Below, piece by piece: positions 6,687-13,860 of a stretch of DNA of 14,052 nucleotides. Location of the stretch: NCBI GenBank assembly GCA_964577835.1, contig CAZOBN010000083.1, positions 1 through 14,052 on the forward strand. The letters are read 5' to 3'. The notes below the pieces were generated by a model. The model was given only the letters and a program-made list of their open reading frames with translations. It was not told the origin of the DNA and searched no databases. Numbering within the stretch: the stretch's first letter is position 1; each line of letters opens with the position of its first letter. A program made the position numbers and the translations under genes. Origin of the DNA: CAVVYA01 sp964577835 (lineage in GTDB: Bacteria; Pseudomonadota; Alphaproteobacteria; SMXQ01).

Positions 6687-7640
6687 GTGAACAGTCCCGC
6701 TCCCGCGCCAGCCAATGATCTGATCCAGCCTTTCCAGGTCGAGCGTTACGGGCTGCGCGGGCGCCTCGTGCGTCTCGGCGGCGTGGCCAACGACGTCCTG
6801 AACCGCCACGCCTACCCCGAGCCGGTGGCGATCATGCTCGGGCAGATGATGGCGGTGGCGGCCATTCTGGCCGGGGCGCTCAAATATGAGGGGGTCTTCA
6901 CCCTGCAGACCCAGGGCGATGGGCCGATCCGCCTGATGGTCGCGGACATCACCAGCAAAGGCGATGTGCGCGCCTATGCGCAATACGACGCGGAACGGCT
7001 GGCGCGATTGATGGGTGCCTCGCCGGACGGCGCCGTCGGAGATTCGGTTCCGCATCTGCTGGGTAACGGCTATCTCGCCTTCACCGTGGATCAGGGCCCC
7101 GATACCGAGCGTTATCAAGGTATCGTGGACCTGGACGGGGCGACCTTGGCCGACTGCCTGCATCATTATTTTCGCCAATCGGAACAGATCGATGCCGCGA
7201 TCAAGGTGGCGGTCAGCCGCGGCCCGGCGGCGGCCGGCGCATCCGCCGAGAGAACGGGCGTTTGGCAAGTGAGCGCCCTCATGGTCCAGCGCCTGCCCAA
7301 GGCCGGCACGCTGCATCAGGAGGAGCAGGAAGAGGGCTGGCGCGAAGCGGTCATCCTGATGGGCAGCGCGACCAATCAGGAGCTTCTCGATCCCCGGCTG
7401 CACCCGGACACGTTGCTCTACCGCCTGTTCCACGAACCGGGCGTGCGGGTCTACAAGCCGATGGTGCTGCAATCGGCTTGCCGCTGCTCTCCCGACCGGG
7501 TTTCGCTCATGTTGCGGGCCTTTCCCAAGGACGAAATTCAGTCGATGATGGTCGACGACAAGGTCGTCGTGACCTGCGAATTCTGCCGGCGCACCTACAG
7601 CTACGATCAGGACGAGATCGATCGCCTGTATGCGAGTTGA
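6687..7640 (+). CDS. hslO: Redox-regulated chaperone Hsp33
   Basis: A 317-residue cytoplasmic holdase chaperone that is switched on by oxidative stress combined with unfolding. The zinc switch is complete: C265 and C267 (CRC) and C297 and C300 (CEFC), the CXC-X29-CXXC pattern of Hsp33. On oxidation these cysteines form disulfides and release zinc. The N-terminal substrate-binding domain is recognisable by FQVERYGLRGRLVRLGG (about 12-28), MLGQMMAVAAILAGALK and QTQGDGPIRLMVAD. The start is GTG 6687, with AGGA at 6673-6676 about 10 nt upstream. There is no in-frame ATG nearby that keeps the conserved N-terminus. Its place behind argF recurs in many alphaproteobacteria. It may be read from the argD promoter through the 6630 stem-loop, or from an unseen promoter of its own. 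Confidence 0.95.
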   Translation: MNSPAPAPANDLIQPFQVERYGLRGRLVRLGGVANDVLNRHAYPEPVAIMLGQMMAVAAILAGALKYEGVFTLQTQGDGPIRLMVADITSKGDVRAYAQYDAERLARLMGASPDGAVGDSVPHLLGNGYLAFTVDQGPDTERYQGIVDLDGATLADCLHHYFRQSEQIDAAIKVAVSRGPAAAGASAERTGVWQVSALMVQRLPKAGTLHQEEQEEGWREAVILMGSATNQELLDPRLHPDTLLYRLFHEPGVRVYKPMVLQSACRCSPDRVSLMLRAFPKDEIQSMMVDDKVVVTCEFCRRTYSYDQDEIDRLYAS

Positions 7641-7703
7641 CGCGGGTAGTGGCCTTTGTCCGCCACAGTGCAACCGGGGCTCATAACAAGAAGGACGGTC
7701 ACC

Positions 7704-8315
7704 ATGATTCTCTCGCGGCTTTCTTCGCTCCGTTCCGGGCTGGTGCTCGGCGGTTTGCTGGCGATTCTGGCGCTCAACGGCTGCAAGGCCACGCCACCCG
7801 CGCCGAAGTATCCGGAGTTGACCTACGGCCACTACGGCATCATTGGGCTCGACGTCGCCAGCATCGAATTCGTCACGACCTTCATTCCGCCGCAGAAGCA
7901 GCCCCACGTGGAACATCTGTCGCCCGCCAGCCCGATTCTCGCCATGGAGCGCTGGACCAACGATCGACTGCGCGCCATGGGGCGCGAAGGCGTGGCGCGC
8001 GTGGTGGTCAGCAATGCCAGCATCATCGAGACGCCGCTGCAGGTCACCGGCGGCGTGCGCGGCTGGTTCACCACCGATCAGGCAGCGCGCTATGACGCGA
8101 CTATCGAAGTCGAAGTGCAGATTCGCGATGCCGGCGGCGTGCAGCGCGCCTTTACCCGCGCCAAGGCCGAACGCTCGCGCGGCGTGCCGGAGAATGCGTC
8201 GATCGTCGATCGCGAGCGCGTGCTGTTCGAGCTGGTCGAGGCGACGACCACCGACATCAATACCGAACTGGACCGCGGCATCCGCCAGTTCATGGCGCGC
8301 TATGTGGTGCAGTAA
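7704..8315 (+). CDS. Uncharacterised lipoprotein
   Basis: A 203-residue protein with a lipoprotein signal peptide: positively charged start (SRLSSLRSG), hydrophobic stretch and lipobox LNGC with the acylated cysteine at residue 27. It should be anchored to a membrane facing the periplasm. The mature part begins KATPPAPKYPEL and is a soluble alpha/beta-looking domain with alternating strands (ARVVVSNASIIETPLQVTGG, ARYDATIEVEVQI) and an Arg/Glu-rich helix near the end. No catalytic motif is visible. I recall similar unnamed proteins in Rhodospirillales near hslO but cannot name a family. ATG 7704 was chosen because AAGGA (7690-7694) is a good ribosome site 9 nt away and it gives a clean signal peptide. 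An earlier in-frame start at 7656 would put 16 residues ahead of the signal. It begins 63 bp after hslO and converges with trkH. Confidence 0.85.
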   Translation: MILSRLSSLRSGLVLGGLLAILALNGCKATPPAPKYPELTYGHYGIIGLDVASIEFVTTFIPPQKQPHVEHLSPASPILAMERWTNDRLRAMGREGVARVVVSNASIIETPLQVTGGVRGWFTTDQAARYDATIEVEVQIRDAGGVQRAFTRAKAERSRGVPENASIVDRERVLFELVEATTTDINTELDRGIRQFMARYVVQ

Positions 8316-8344
8316 GCGCGACGGGTGTAGCGGTGATGCCGTCC

Positions 8345-8360
8345 GGCGCCTAGTGGCGCC
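8345..8360 (-). other. Inverted repeat spanning the trkH stop codon
   Basis: GGCGCC (8345-8350), TAGT and GGCGCC (8355-8360) form a 6-bp GC stem with a 4-nt loop that includes part of the trkH stop codon, in the 34-bp space between two convergent genes. It could act as a bidirectional roadblock or terminator, but neither side has a T-run. Confidence 0.3.
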
Positions 8361-9807
8361 AGAAGCGCGGCATCAGCACAACGATCAGGGTCATGAATTC
8401 CAGGCGGCCGAGCAGCATGCCGATGGCGAGCAGCAGCTTGGCGCCGTCTGGAATGGTGGAGAAATTGCCCACCGGCCCAATCACGTCGCCCAATCCAGGG
8501 CCGACGTTGCCAAGCGCGGTCGCGGCGCCCGAGATGGCGGTGATAAAATCCAGGCCGAAGGCGCCGAGCGCGACCGACAGAACCGCGAACGACAATCCAT
8601 ACAAGAACAGGAACGCGATGACCGAAAGGGCGATGCTGTCGGTGATCTCGCGCCCCTGGTAGGTCGGGACGAACACCCCATGCGGCTGCACCAAGCGCCG
8701 GACCTGCGCCCGCACGATGGCATAGAGCACCTGGAATCGGAAAATCTTGATGCCGCCCGTCGTCGATCCGGTGCAGCCGCCGACGAAGGTCAGGAAGAAG
8801 AACACGGCGACGGGAAAACCGCCCCACGTGCTGTAGTCGGTGCTGGCGAAGCCGGTCGTCGTGATCACCGAGACGACGTTGAACAGCGAATGGCGCACGG
8901 AGGTTAATAGGCGCTCGTCGTTCATCTGCCAGTGCCATAGCGCGAGCCCGACGGTGACCACGGCGATAAAGCTCAAGAAGCCGCGCAGTTGCTGGTTGCG
9001 CCATAACGAGGACCAACGGCCCTGCGTCACGCCGATATAGGCTGGGAAGGTCGTTGCCCCGAGCAGCATAAAGACCGTTGCAACCAGTTCGATCGCCGGA
9101 TTGTCGAAATGGGCGAGCGAGAGATCAGAGGTCGAGAAGCCGCCGGTCGAGATCGTCGCCATCATATGGCAGACGGCATCGAAGAAGCTCATGCCCGCGG
9201 CCACGAAGGCCAGTGTGCAGACGACCGAAAACGTGAAGTAGATGTAGAGCAATGCGCTGGCGAATTGGGTGGCGCGCGGCAGCACCTTTTCTGAGCGGTC
9301 CGACGATTCCATGCGAAACAGCTGCATGCCGCCGACGCGCAGCATCGGCAGGATGGCGATGGCCATGACGATGATTCCGATGCCGCCCAGCCAGTGCAGC
9401 AGCGCGCGCCACAGCAGGATCCCGGACGGCGCATGATCGAGGCCGTTGATGACGGTCGATCCGGTGGTGGTCAGGCCCGACACCGTTTCGAAGAACGAAT
9501 CGATGAAGTCCATGTCCAGGCTGGAGAAATAGAACGGCAGAGCGCCGAACGCGCACATGGCGAGCCAGCTCAGGGCGGTCAGCAGGAATGCCTGATGGAG
9601 GTTGATGCGGATTTCGCCCGACGGGCGCGTGGCGAGCACCAGGGAGGCGGCGAAGAATCCGGTGACGGCGGAGGCGCCGGCGAAGACGGCCCAATCCGGA
9701 TCTCCGATCGAGGCGTCCACGGCGGCAGGCACCATCATGGCCACCGCGAGCACGGCAAGCAGGATACCGATGACGAAGAAGACGGGACGCAGATCGATCA
9801 CGGGCAT
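8350..9807 (-). CDS. trkH: Trk-type potassium uptake channel subunit (TrkH)
   Basis: A 485-residue inner-membrane protein of the TrkH/KtrB/HKT superfamily that takes up K+, normally gated by the cytosolic NAD-binding ring TrkA. All four membrane-pore-membrane repeats can be seen by their selectivity-filter segments: TTTGST (113-118), STGGFST (220-226), TTTGFAST (317-323) and GNVGPG (433-438), with the filter glycine kept in each. Other family segments are WRALLHWLGGIGIIV (133-147) and FFLTFVGGCTGSTTGGIK (337-354), the third-repeat intramembrane loop. Length is normal for TrkH (about 480). trkA is not in the window. It is 142 bp downstream of folE on the same strand and ends 34 bp from the convergent lipoprotein gene. 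The start at 9807 has only a weak ribosome site and lies behind an inverted repeat. Confidence 0.95.
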   Translation of the reverse strand: MPVIDLRPVFFVIGILLAVLAVAMMVPAAVDASIGDPDWAVFAGASAVTGFFAASLVLATRPSGEIRINLHQAFLLTALSWLAMCAFGALPFYFSSLDMDFIDSFFETVSGLTTTGSTVINGLDHAPSGILLWRALLHWLGGIGIIVMAIAILPMLRVGGMQLFRMESSDRSEKVLPRATQFASALLYIYFTFSVVCTLAFVAAGMSFFDAVCHMMATISTGGFSTSDLSLAHFDNPAIELVATVFMLLGATTFPAYIGVTQGRWSSLWRNQQLRGFLSFIAVVTVGLALWHWQMNDERLLTSVRHSLFNVVSVITTTGFASTDYSTWGGFPVAVFFFLTFVGGCTGSTTGGIKIFRFQVLYAIVRAQVRRLVQPHGVFVPTYQGREITDSIALSVIAFLFLYGLSFAVLSVALGAFGLDFITAISGAATALGNVGPGLGDVIGPVGNFSTIPDGAKLLLAIGMLLGRLEFMTLIVVLMPRFWRH

Positions 9808-9815
9808 TCGCCGGC

Positions 9816-9829
9816 CCTGTTATGACAGG
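9816..9829 (-). other. Inverted repeat just upstream of trkH
   Basis: CCTGT (9816-9820), TATG and ACAGG (9825-9829) form a 5-bp stem with a 4-nt loop, ending 8 nt before the trkH ATG. On the trkH transcript the 3' arm contains AGGG-like bases, the only ribosome-site candidate, so the hairpin could lower translation. It could equally be a small operator. The effect is inferred. Confidence 0.3.
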
Positions 9830-9949
9830 CGCGCATCATCTGTGAAGCGGGAGGTTTTGTCCACGTCCGTAAGGTCCGGGCCGCGAGCCGGTTCGGTGCG
9901 GCGGCGCCGTGGCCGTCGTGCAACGGTCGATCGGTAGAATCCTTTCGTA

Positions 9950-10594
9950 TCAGACGTTGGGAAGCTGGTTGAAGCCCGGGTTGCCGATCATGGCCAGGAA
10001 TTCGCGGCGGGTCTTCTGGTCGGTGCGGATGTGGCCGAGCATGCGGCTGGTGATCAAAGTGGTGCCCGGCTTGTGCACGCCGCGGGTGGTCATGCATTGG
10101 TGCGCCGCTTCGATGACCACGGCGACGCCTTTGGGCTGCAGCACATCCTGAATGGTGTTGGCGATCTGCGCCGTCAGCTTCTCCTGGATCTGCAGGCGCT
10201 TGGCGTAGGCCTCGACCAGGCGCGCGAGCTTGCTGATGCCGACCACGCGCTTGTCGGGCAGGTAGCCGACATGGGCCTTGCCGATGACCGGCACCATGTG
10301 ATGCTCGCAGTGCGATTCGAAGCGGATGTCGCGCAGCACGACCATCTCGTCGTAGCCGTCGGTCTCCTCGAAGGTACGTTGCAGGATGGCGGCGGGATCT
10401 TCGTTGTAGCCGACGAAGAATTCCTCATAGGCGCGCACCACCCGTTCCGGCGTGCCGAGCAGGCCTTCACGATTCGGATCGTCGCCCGCCCAGCGCAGCA
10501 GGACGCGCACGGCGTCCTCCGCCTCGTCGCGGCTCGGACGGCTCGTCGGAATTGCGTCGGGCTTGGTCGCCAGCGCGGGCTTCTGTGGGTTCAT
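9950..10594 (-). CDS. folE: GTP cyclohydrolase I (FolE)
   Basis: A 214-residue enzyme that opens GTP to 7,8-dihydroneopterin triphosphate and formate, the first step of folate synthesis and also of queuosine precursors. The zinc ligands are all present: C96 and H99 in ESHCEHHMVP and C167 in HQCMTTRGV. The 71-residue spacing from C96 to C167 equals that in E. coli FolE (C110 to C181). GISKLARLVEAYAKRLQIQE (119-138) and SRMLGHIRTD are family signatures. ATG 10594 was chosen because a perfect AAGGAG (complement of 10602-10607) lies 7 nt upstream. The frame stays open to 10888, but that would overlap apaG and adds no conserved sequence. The gene starts 53 bp after apaG and is probably co-transcribed with it. 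Confidence 0.95.
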   Translation of the reverse strand: MNPQKPALATKPDAIPTSRPSRDEAEDAVRVLLRWAGDDPNREGLLGTPERVVRAYEEFFVGYNEDPAAILQRTFEETDGYDEMVVLRDIRFESHCEHHMVPVIGKAHVGYLPDKRVVGISKLARLVEAYAKRLQIQEKLTAQIANTIQDVLQPKGVAVVIEAAHQCMTTRGVHKPGTTLITSRMLGHIRTDQKTRREFLAMIGNPGFNQLPNV

Positions 10595-10647
10595 CGGCGA
10601 GCTCCTTTTTATCACGGCACGGTCAGAGGGTGCCTGCGGCCACCACC

Positions 10648-11040
10648 CTAGTTGACGCGGGTGGGTTGATGCGGGCTGTCGAGGGAAAAGGCCGGGATGG
10701 CGATCTCGAGCTCCTGACCCGCTTCGGTCTCCATATAATACGTGCCGACCATGATTCCAGATGGCGTCGTCAGGGGGGTCCCACTGGTATATTCGAAAGA
10801 TTCTCCCGGATGCAGGACCGGCTGCTCGCCGACTACCCCGTCGCCCTGCACCTCTTGGGTGCGACCGAGGGAATCGGTGATGCGCCAATGGCGGCGGCGC
10901 AATTGCACGGTGATCGGTCCCTTGTTCTCGATCCGGACGTGATAAGCCCAGACGAAGCGGTGCTCGTTGGGCGACGACTGGTCGTCCAGGTAGAACGGCT
11001 TGACCGTCACGAGAATGGAATTGGTTGTCTCGCTATACAT
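10648..11040 (-). CDS. apaG: ApaG (DUF525) protein
   Basis: A 130-residue single-domain protein of the ApaG/DUF525 family, an immunoglobulin-like beta-sandwich also found in some F-box proteins. Its biochemical role in bacteria is unsettled, and in enterobacteria it is encoded with ksgA and apaH. The characteristic strands are visible: FVWAYHVRIENKGPITVQLR (about 29-48), RRHWRITDSLGRTQEVQGDG (49-68) with the GDGVVG glycine motif, and YTSGTPLTTPSGIMVGTYYM. Length is typical (about 125-130). GGAGG lies 7 nt before the ATG. It stands between metZ and folE rather than beside ksgA, an arrangement I associate with alphaproteobacteria. Confidence 0.93.
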   Translation of the reverse strand: MYSETTNSILVTVKPFYLDDQSSPNEHRFVWAYHVRIENKGPITVQLRRRHWRITDSLGRTQEVQGDGVVGEQPVLHPGESFEYTSGTPLTTPSGIMVGTYYMETEAGQELEIAIPAFSLDSPHQPTRVN

Positions 11041-11104
11041 GGCACGTCCTCCATGGACGACAGGCCGGCGTCGCGGGCCAACCCAACTCTGAAAGCATCC
11101 GGGA

Positions 11105-11133
11105 ATTTTACGACGCTATCGGCGATTGTCCAA
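11105..11133 (-). promoter_or_regulatory. Candidate promoter of apaG-folE
   Basis: Read on the minus strand, TTGGAC (complement of 11128-11133), a 17-bp spacer and TAAAAT (complement of 11105-11110, five of six matches to TATAAT) predict a start near 11098 and a leader of about 58 nt before apaG. The -35 is only a half match. Its upstream edge touches the hairpin at 11133-11157. Confidence 0.5.
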
Positions 11134-11157
11134 GGGCGGCCTGTCGAGGTCCGCCCT
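11133..11157 (-). terminator. Candidate metZ terminator hairpin
   Basis: AGGGCGG (11133-11139) and CCGCCCT (11151-11157) form a 7-bp GC stem. Three more inner pairs (CCT/AGG) beyond a single bulge leave a 4-nt loop. It lies about 25 nt after the metZ stop on the metZ transcript. Only two Ts follow, so it is at best a weak intrinsic terminator. Its position between two genes on the same strand supports the role. Confidence 0.4.
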
Positions 11158-11182
11158 CGCTAAGGAACCTTCCGCGCCGGCC

Positions 11183-12388
11183 TTAACCCTTCGCGCCCCG
11201 CTCCAGCGCTTGGGCGATATCCTCCTTGATGTCCTCCACGTCCTCGAGACCGACCGAAAGCCGCACCAGGCCCGGGCTGATGCCGAGGTGGGCGCGTTCT
11301 TCCTCGGCCAGGCGCTGATGGGTGGTGGTCGCCGGATGGTTGATCAGACTTTTCGCATCGCCGAGGTTGTTGGAGATGTCGATCATCTTCAGCGCATTGA
11401 GGAAGCGGAACGCGCCGGCCTTGCCGCCGGCGATCTCGAACGAGATGACATTGCTGGGACCGCTCATCTGCGACCGCGCGAGCTCGTATTGCGGATGGCT
11501 CTTGAGCCAGGGAAAAAGCGTGCGCGTCACTTCCTTGCGCGTCTCGAGGAACTGCGCGGTCTCCAGCGCATTGGCGCAATGCTGCTTCATGCGCAATTCC
11601 AGGGTTTCCAGTCCCTTCAGCAGCACCCAGGCGTTGAACGGGCTGAGCGACGGGCCGGTATGGCGCAGGAACAGCCGCAGATGCTCCTCCATGTATTCCG
11701 GATCGCCGAGGATGGCGCCGCCGAGCACGCGGCCCTGGCCATCGATGTGCTTGGTCGCCGAATAGACCACCACGTCGGCGCCCAGCTCGAGCGGCTTCTG
11801 CAGGATCGGGCTGGCGAAGACGTTGTCGACGATGACTTTGGCGCCGGCCGCATGGGCGAGCTTGGAGACGGCGCGGAGATCGACCACCTCGAGCGTCGGA
11901 TTGGAGGGCGTCTCGAGGAAGATGCAGCGCGTCGGCTTCGACAGCGCCTGCTCCCACTGCTCGAGATCGGTGCCGTCGATGATCACGGTTTCGATGCCGT
12001 AGCGCGGCAGGATGTCGGTCAGCACGAACAGGCAGGATCCGAACAGCGCGCGGGGCGCGACGATGCGGTCGCCCGCGCGCGCGTAGCAGGCCATGGCGGC
12101 GAACACCGCGCTCATGCCGCTCGCGGTCGCGCGGCACACCGGCGCGCCTTCGAGCGCGGCGAGGCGTTCCTCGAACATGCCGACGGTCGGATTGGAGAAG
12201 CGGGAATAGATGTAGCGGCTCTTCTCGCCCTTGAAGGCCAGCTCGGCCTCTTCGGCGTTGTCGTAGACATAGCCCGAAGTGGCGAAGATCGCCTCGCTGG
12301 TTTCCTGGAATTGAGAGCGCTTGAGGCCGCCGCGCACCAGCAGGGTGCGGGGGCGGAAGTTGGATTTCTCGCGCGGCGTATCCGCCAT
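11183..12388 (-). CDS. metZ: O-succinylhomoserine sulfhydrylase (MetZ)
   Basis: A 401-residue cytoplasmic PLP enzyme of the Cys/Met metabolism family. The likely reaction is O-succinylhomoserine plus sulfide giving homocysteine, the direct sulfhydrylation route to methionine. The Schiff-base lysine is K213 in VVYSATKHIDGQG. Other motifs are YIYSRFSNPTVGMFEERLAA (59-78), ATASGMSAV (87-95), FLETPSNPTLEVVDL (157-171) with the cofactor-binding region VDNVFASP (187-194), and the C-terminal LINHPATTTH with GLVRLSVGLED. The opening RPRTLLVRGGLKRSQFQETSE is typical of MetZ rather than MetB, although cystathionine gamma-synthase or an O-acetylhomoserine enzyme cannot be excluded from sequence alone. 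ATG 12388 has the ribosome site GGAGAGGA. The frame open to 12475 would run into the riboswitch terminator. Control is by the SAM-II leader at 12435-12533. Confidence 0.93.
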   Translation of the reverse strand: MADTPREKSNFRPRTLLVRGGLKRSQFQETSEAIFATSGYVYDNAEEAELAFKGEKSRYIYSRFSNPTVGMFEERLAALEGAPVCRATASGMSAVFAAMACYARAGDRIVAPRALFGSCLFVLTDILPRYGIETVIIDGTDLEQWEQALSKPTRCIFLETPSNPTLEVVDLRAVSKLAHAAGAKVIVDNVFASPILQKPLELGADVVVYSATKHIDGQGRVLGGAILGDPEYMEEHLRLFLRHTGPSLSPFNAWVLLKGLETLELRMKQHCANALETAQFLETRKEVTRTLFPWLKSHPQYELARSQMSGPSNVISFEIAGGKAGAFRFLNALKMIDISNNLGDAKSLINHPATTTHQRLAEEERAHLGISPGLVRLSVGLEDVEDIKEDIAQALERGAKG

Positions 12389-12434
12389 GTGTCCTCTCCC
12401 GTGCGCACCGGCCGAGCGGCCCGATGCGGACAAT

Positions 12435-12466
12435 AAAAAAGCCCTGGCCGGGCATGGGTCAGGGCT
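12435..12466 (-). terminator. Intrinsic terminator of the metZ leader (riboswitch platform)
   Basis: On the metZ transcript, AGCCCTG pairs with CAGGGCT: seven pairs, then a mismatch and two more C-G pairs around the loop. A run of six Us follows (complement of 12435-12440). It lies 13 nt after the SAM-II aptamer and 46 nt before the metZ ATG. It is a textbook Rho-independent terminator inside the leader, so it should set read-through into metZ. Confidence 0.85.
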
Positions 12467-12480
12467 CGCGAGCACCGACC
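12457..12480 (-). promoter_or_regulatory. Candidate antiterminator hairpin of the metZ leader
   Basis: GGUCGG (complement of 12475-12480) can pair with CUGACC (complement of 12457-12462), six pairs including one G-U. Inside, GCUC and GAGC add further pairing. This stem uses the last two Gs of the aptamer (AAAAGG) and the 5' arm of the terminator, so it excludes both. It gives a simple switch: SAM bound, aptamer closed, terminator forms. The fold is by eye. Confidence 0.55.
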
Positions 12481-12533
12481 TTTTAGCGGGTTGTTTAACG
12501 TGGTCCGCAAGCCGGCCGGCTCAAATCTCCACG
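12479..12533 (-). ncRNA. SAM-II riboswitch aptamer
   Basis: Read on the minus strand, this 55-nt element has the SAM-II (metA leader) order. P1 is CGTGG (12529-12533) paired with CCACG (12499-12503). The loop begins with the conserved GATTTGA, followed by a GGC-CTTGC segment, and after P1 come TTAAACAA and CGCTAAAAGG. The pseudoknot is visible: GCGG in the loop complements CCGC in the tail, and CC after TTGAG complements the final GG. The Us of GATTTGA and the A-run are the SAM-contacting part in the known structure. The element sits upstream of metZ, a classic target gene. It starts at the predicted transcription start and is followed by a terminator, so metZ should be repressed when SAM is plentiful. 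Confidence 0.9.
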
Positions 12534-12541
12534 ATGGCAAT

Positions 12542-12570
12542 GTCTTAGTCCTTCAGCCCAACAGCGTCAA
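12542..12570 (-). promoter_or_regulatory. Candidate promoter of metZ
   Basis: On the minus strand, TTGACG (complement of 12565-12570), a 17-bp spacer and TAAGAC (complement of 12542-12547) predict a transcript start near 12535, one or two bases before the SAM-II P1 stem. The -35 has five of six consensus bases and the -10 only three, but the position exactly in front of the aptamer makes it convincing. The remaining intergenic DNA between here and 12660 shows nothing I recognise. Confidence 0.6.
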
Positions 12571-12662
12571 GGGTCTGTCGCACCGGCGAAAACGGGGCCT
12601 CGACGAGGGCTCGGGTGACATCGTTCCAACCCGCAGAACCCGCAATTCCAGCCCGCCAAGCG

Positions 12663-12699
12663 ATGCCGGCTTGGCATTGCGCGCGAGCGGCTCTAGCCT
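12663..12699 (+). promoter_or_regulatory. Candidate promoter and operator of the TctC-like gene
   Basis: TTGGCA (12671-12676), a 17-bp spacer and TAGCCT (12694-12699) form a plausible promoter with a start near 12706. A perfect 15-bp inverted repeat, ATGCC-N5-GGCAT (12663-12677), overlaps the -35 and contains the T-N11-A spacing of LysR-type binding sites. No regulator gene is visible in the window, so the operator reading is inference. Confidence 0.4.
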
Positions 12700-12734
12700 G
12701 ACAGCCGAGACCAGAAACAGGGGGACGCAATGCC

Positions 12735-13811
12735 ATGGCTGACACAGCGCGCTTTGGAAGAGTCTCGACCCTTCATTCCCGCGTATTGACGGCGGCTCTG
12801 GTGGTGGCACTCGGCGCCGTGTGCCTGCGCGCCGCCTGCGCCGACCCGATCTCCGACTTCTATGACAAGAAGCGCATCACGATCAGCGTCGGCGGCACCT
12901 CGGGCGGCGGCTACGCCATTTACGCGCGCGCCATCGCCACATTCCTCGGCGATCACATTCCGGGCAACCCGACGGTCATCGTTCAATACATGCCGGGGGC
13001 CAGCACCATCCGTGCCGCCAATTACATTTACAACGCGGCCAAGAAGGACGGCACCGAGATCGGCGCGTTCCAGCAGCCGGTCCTGACCATGCCGCTCTAC
13101 GAGAACAGCGGCATTCAATACGAGTCGGAGAAATTCTTTTGGCTCGGCAGCATCAACAGCGACACCAGCGTCTGTTACGTCCGCGCCGACGCGGGTATCA
13201 CGACGCTCAAGGAAGCCATGCAGAAGGAGATCATCATCGGCGCCAACGCGCCGAGCGCGAACAGCACGACCGCGCCCCTCGTGCTCAACAACCTGCTGCA
13301 CACCCGCTTCAAGATCATCAGCGGCTACAACGGCCCGGATCTCGCCCTGGCGATCGAGCGCAACGAGGTCCAGGGACAGTGCAGTTCGTGGAGCTCGATC
13401 AAGACATTGCGCGGCGAGTGGTTGAAGGCCAAGACGATCAACATCCTCGTCCAGCTCGCCACGACGAAGGACCCCGAGCTTCCGGACGTTCCGCTGATGA
13501 TGGATTTCGTGACATCCGAGCAGGAGAGGGCCGCGCTCGCCTTCATCTTCGCGCCTCAGCAACTGGGGCGGCCCTACGCCCTCCCGCCGCAGGTGCCCAT
13601 GGAGCGGGTGACGGCCATGCGCAAGGCATTGGCCGATACCGTCACCGATCCAAAACTGCTCGAGCTTTTCGACAAGCAGCACCTGGAGATTTCCTTCATC
13701 GACGGCGCGCGCATGCAGAACATGGTGGCCGACTTGTTTCGCACGCCGAAAGCGAGCATCGACTTGGCCATCAAGGCGACCGCAAACGAGGCTGCAGCGT
13801 CGAAGAATTGA
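12735..13811 (+). CDS. TctC/Bug-family periplasmic solute-binding protein
   Basis: A 358-residue exported binding protein of the tripartite tricarboxylate transporter (TctC or Bug) family, which captures carboxylates and similar small organic anions in the periplasm. A signal peptide is clear: RVLTAALVVALGAVCLRA, with likely cleavage after A36 (AACA before DPIS). Near the mature N-terminus, ITISVGGTSGGGYAIYARAI and HIPGNPTVIVQYMPGAST followed by AANYIYNAAKKDGTEIG are the family's hallmark segments, and GYNGPDLALAIERNEVQG marks the second lobe. The ligand cannot be predicted. The tctA and tctB membrane genes are not in the window, and orphan copies are common in such genomes. ATG 12735 was chosen because it leads the signal peptide. 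AGGGGGAC (12718-12725) is the ribosome site, but it sits nearer to an out-of-frame ATG at 12730 that opens only a 19-codon frame. Confidence 0.92.
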   Translation: MADTARFGRVSTLHSRVLTAALVVALGAVCLRAACADPISDFYDKKRITISVGGTSGGGYAIYARAIATFLGDHIPGNPTVIVQYMPGASTIRAANYIYNAAKKDGTEIGAFQQPVLTMPLYENSGIQYESEKFFWLGSINSDTSVCYVRADAGITTLKEAMQKEIIIGANAPSANSTTAPLVLNNLLHTRFKIISGYNGPDLALAIERNEVQGQCSSWSSIKTLRGEWLKAKTINILVQLATTKDPELPDVPLMMDFVTSEQERAALAFIFAPQQLGRPYALPPQVPMERVTAMRKALADTVTDPKLLELFDKQHLEISFIDGARMQNMVADLFRTPKASIDLAIKATANEAAASKN

Positions 13812-13860
13812 TGAACGGCATCACGTCGCTGTTTCTAAACTCGGGATGAAAGAGGCAGGC

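Noticed and set aside
6525..7916. Long minus-strand open frame opposite hslO
   Set aside because: Antisense to a complete Hsp33 with all zinc cysteines; no recognisable domain.
10595..10888. Upstream in-frame extension of folE
   Set aside because: It overlaps apaG and lacks family sequence; a perfect AAGGAG precedes the ATG at 10594.
12389..12475. Upstream in-frame extension of metZ
   Set aside because: It would be translated from inside the riboswitch terminator; the ATG at 12388 has a ribosome site and the expected N-terminus.
12491..12742. Plus-strand 83-codon frame between metZ and the binding-protein gene
   Set aside because: It runs antisense across the SAM-II aptamer and metZ promoter, has no convincing ribosome site and no recognisable sequence.
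12730..12789. Short 19-codon frame starting at the ATG just before the binding-protein gene
   Set aside because: It is placed well for the ribosome site but overlaps the signal-peptide coding sequence out of frame; too short to support as a real leader peptide.
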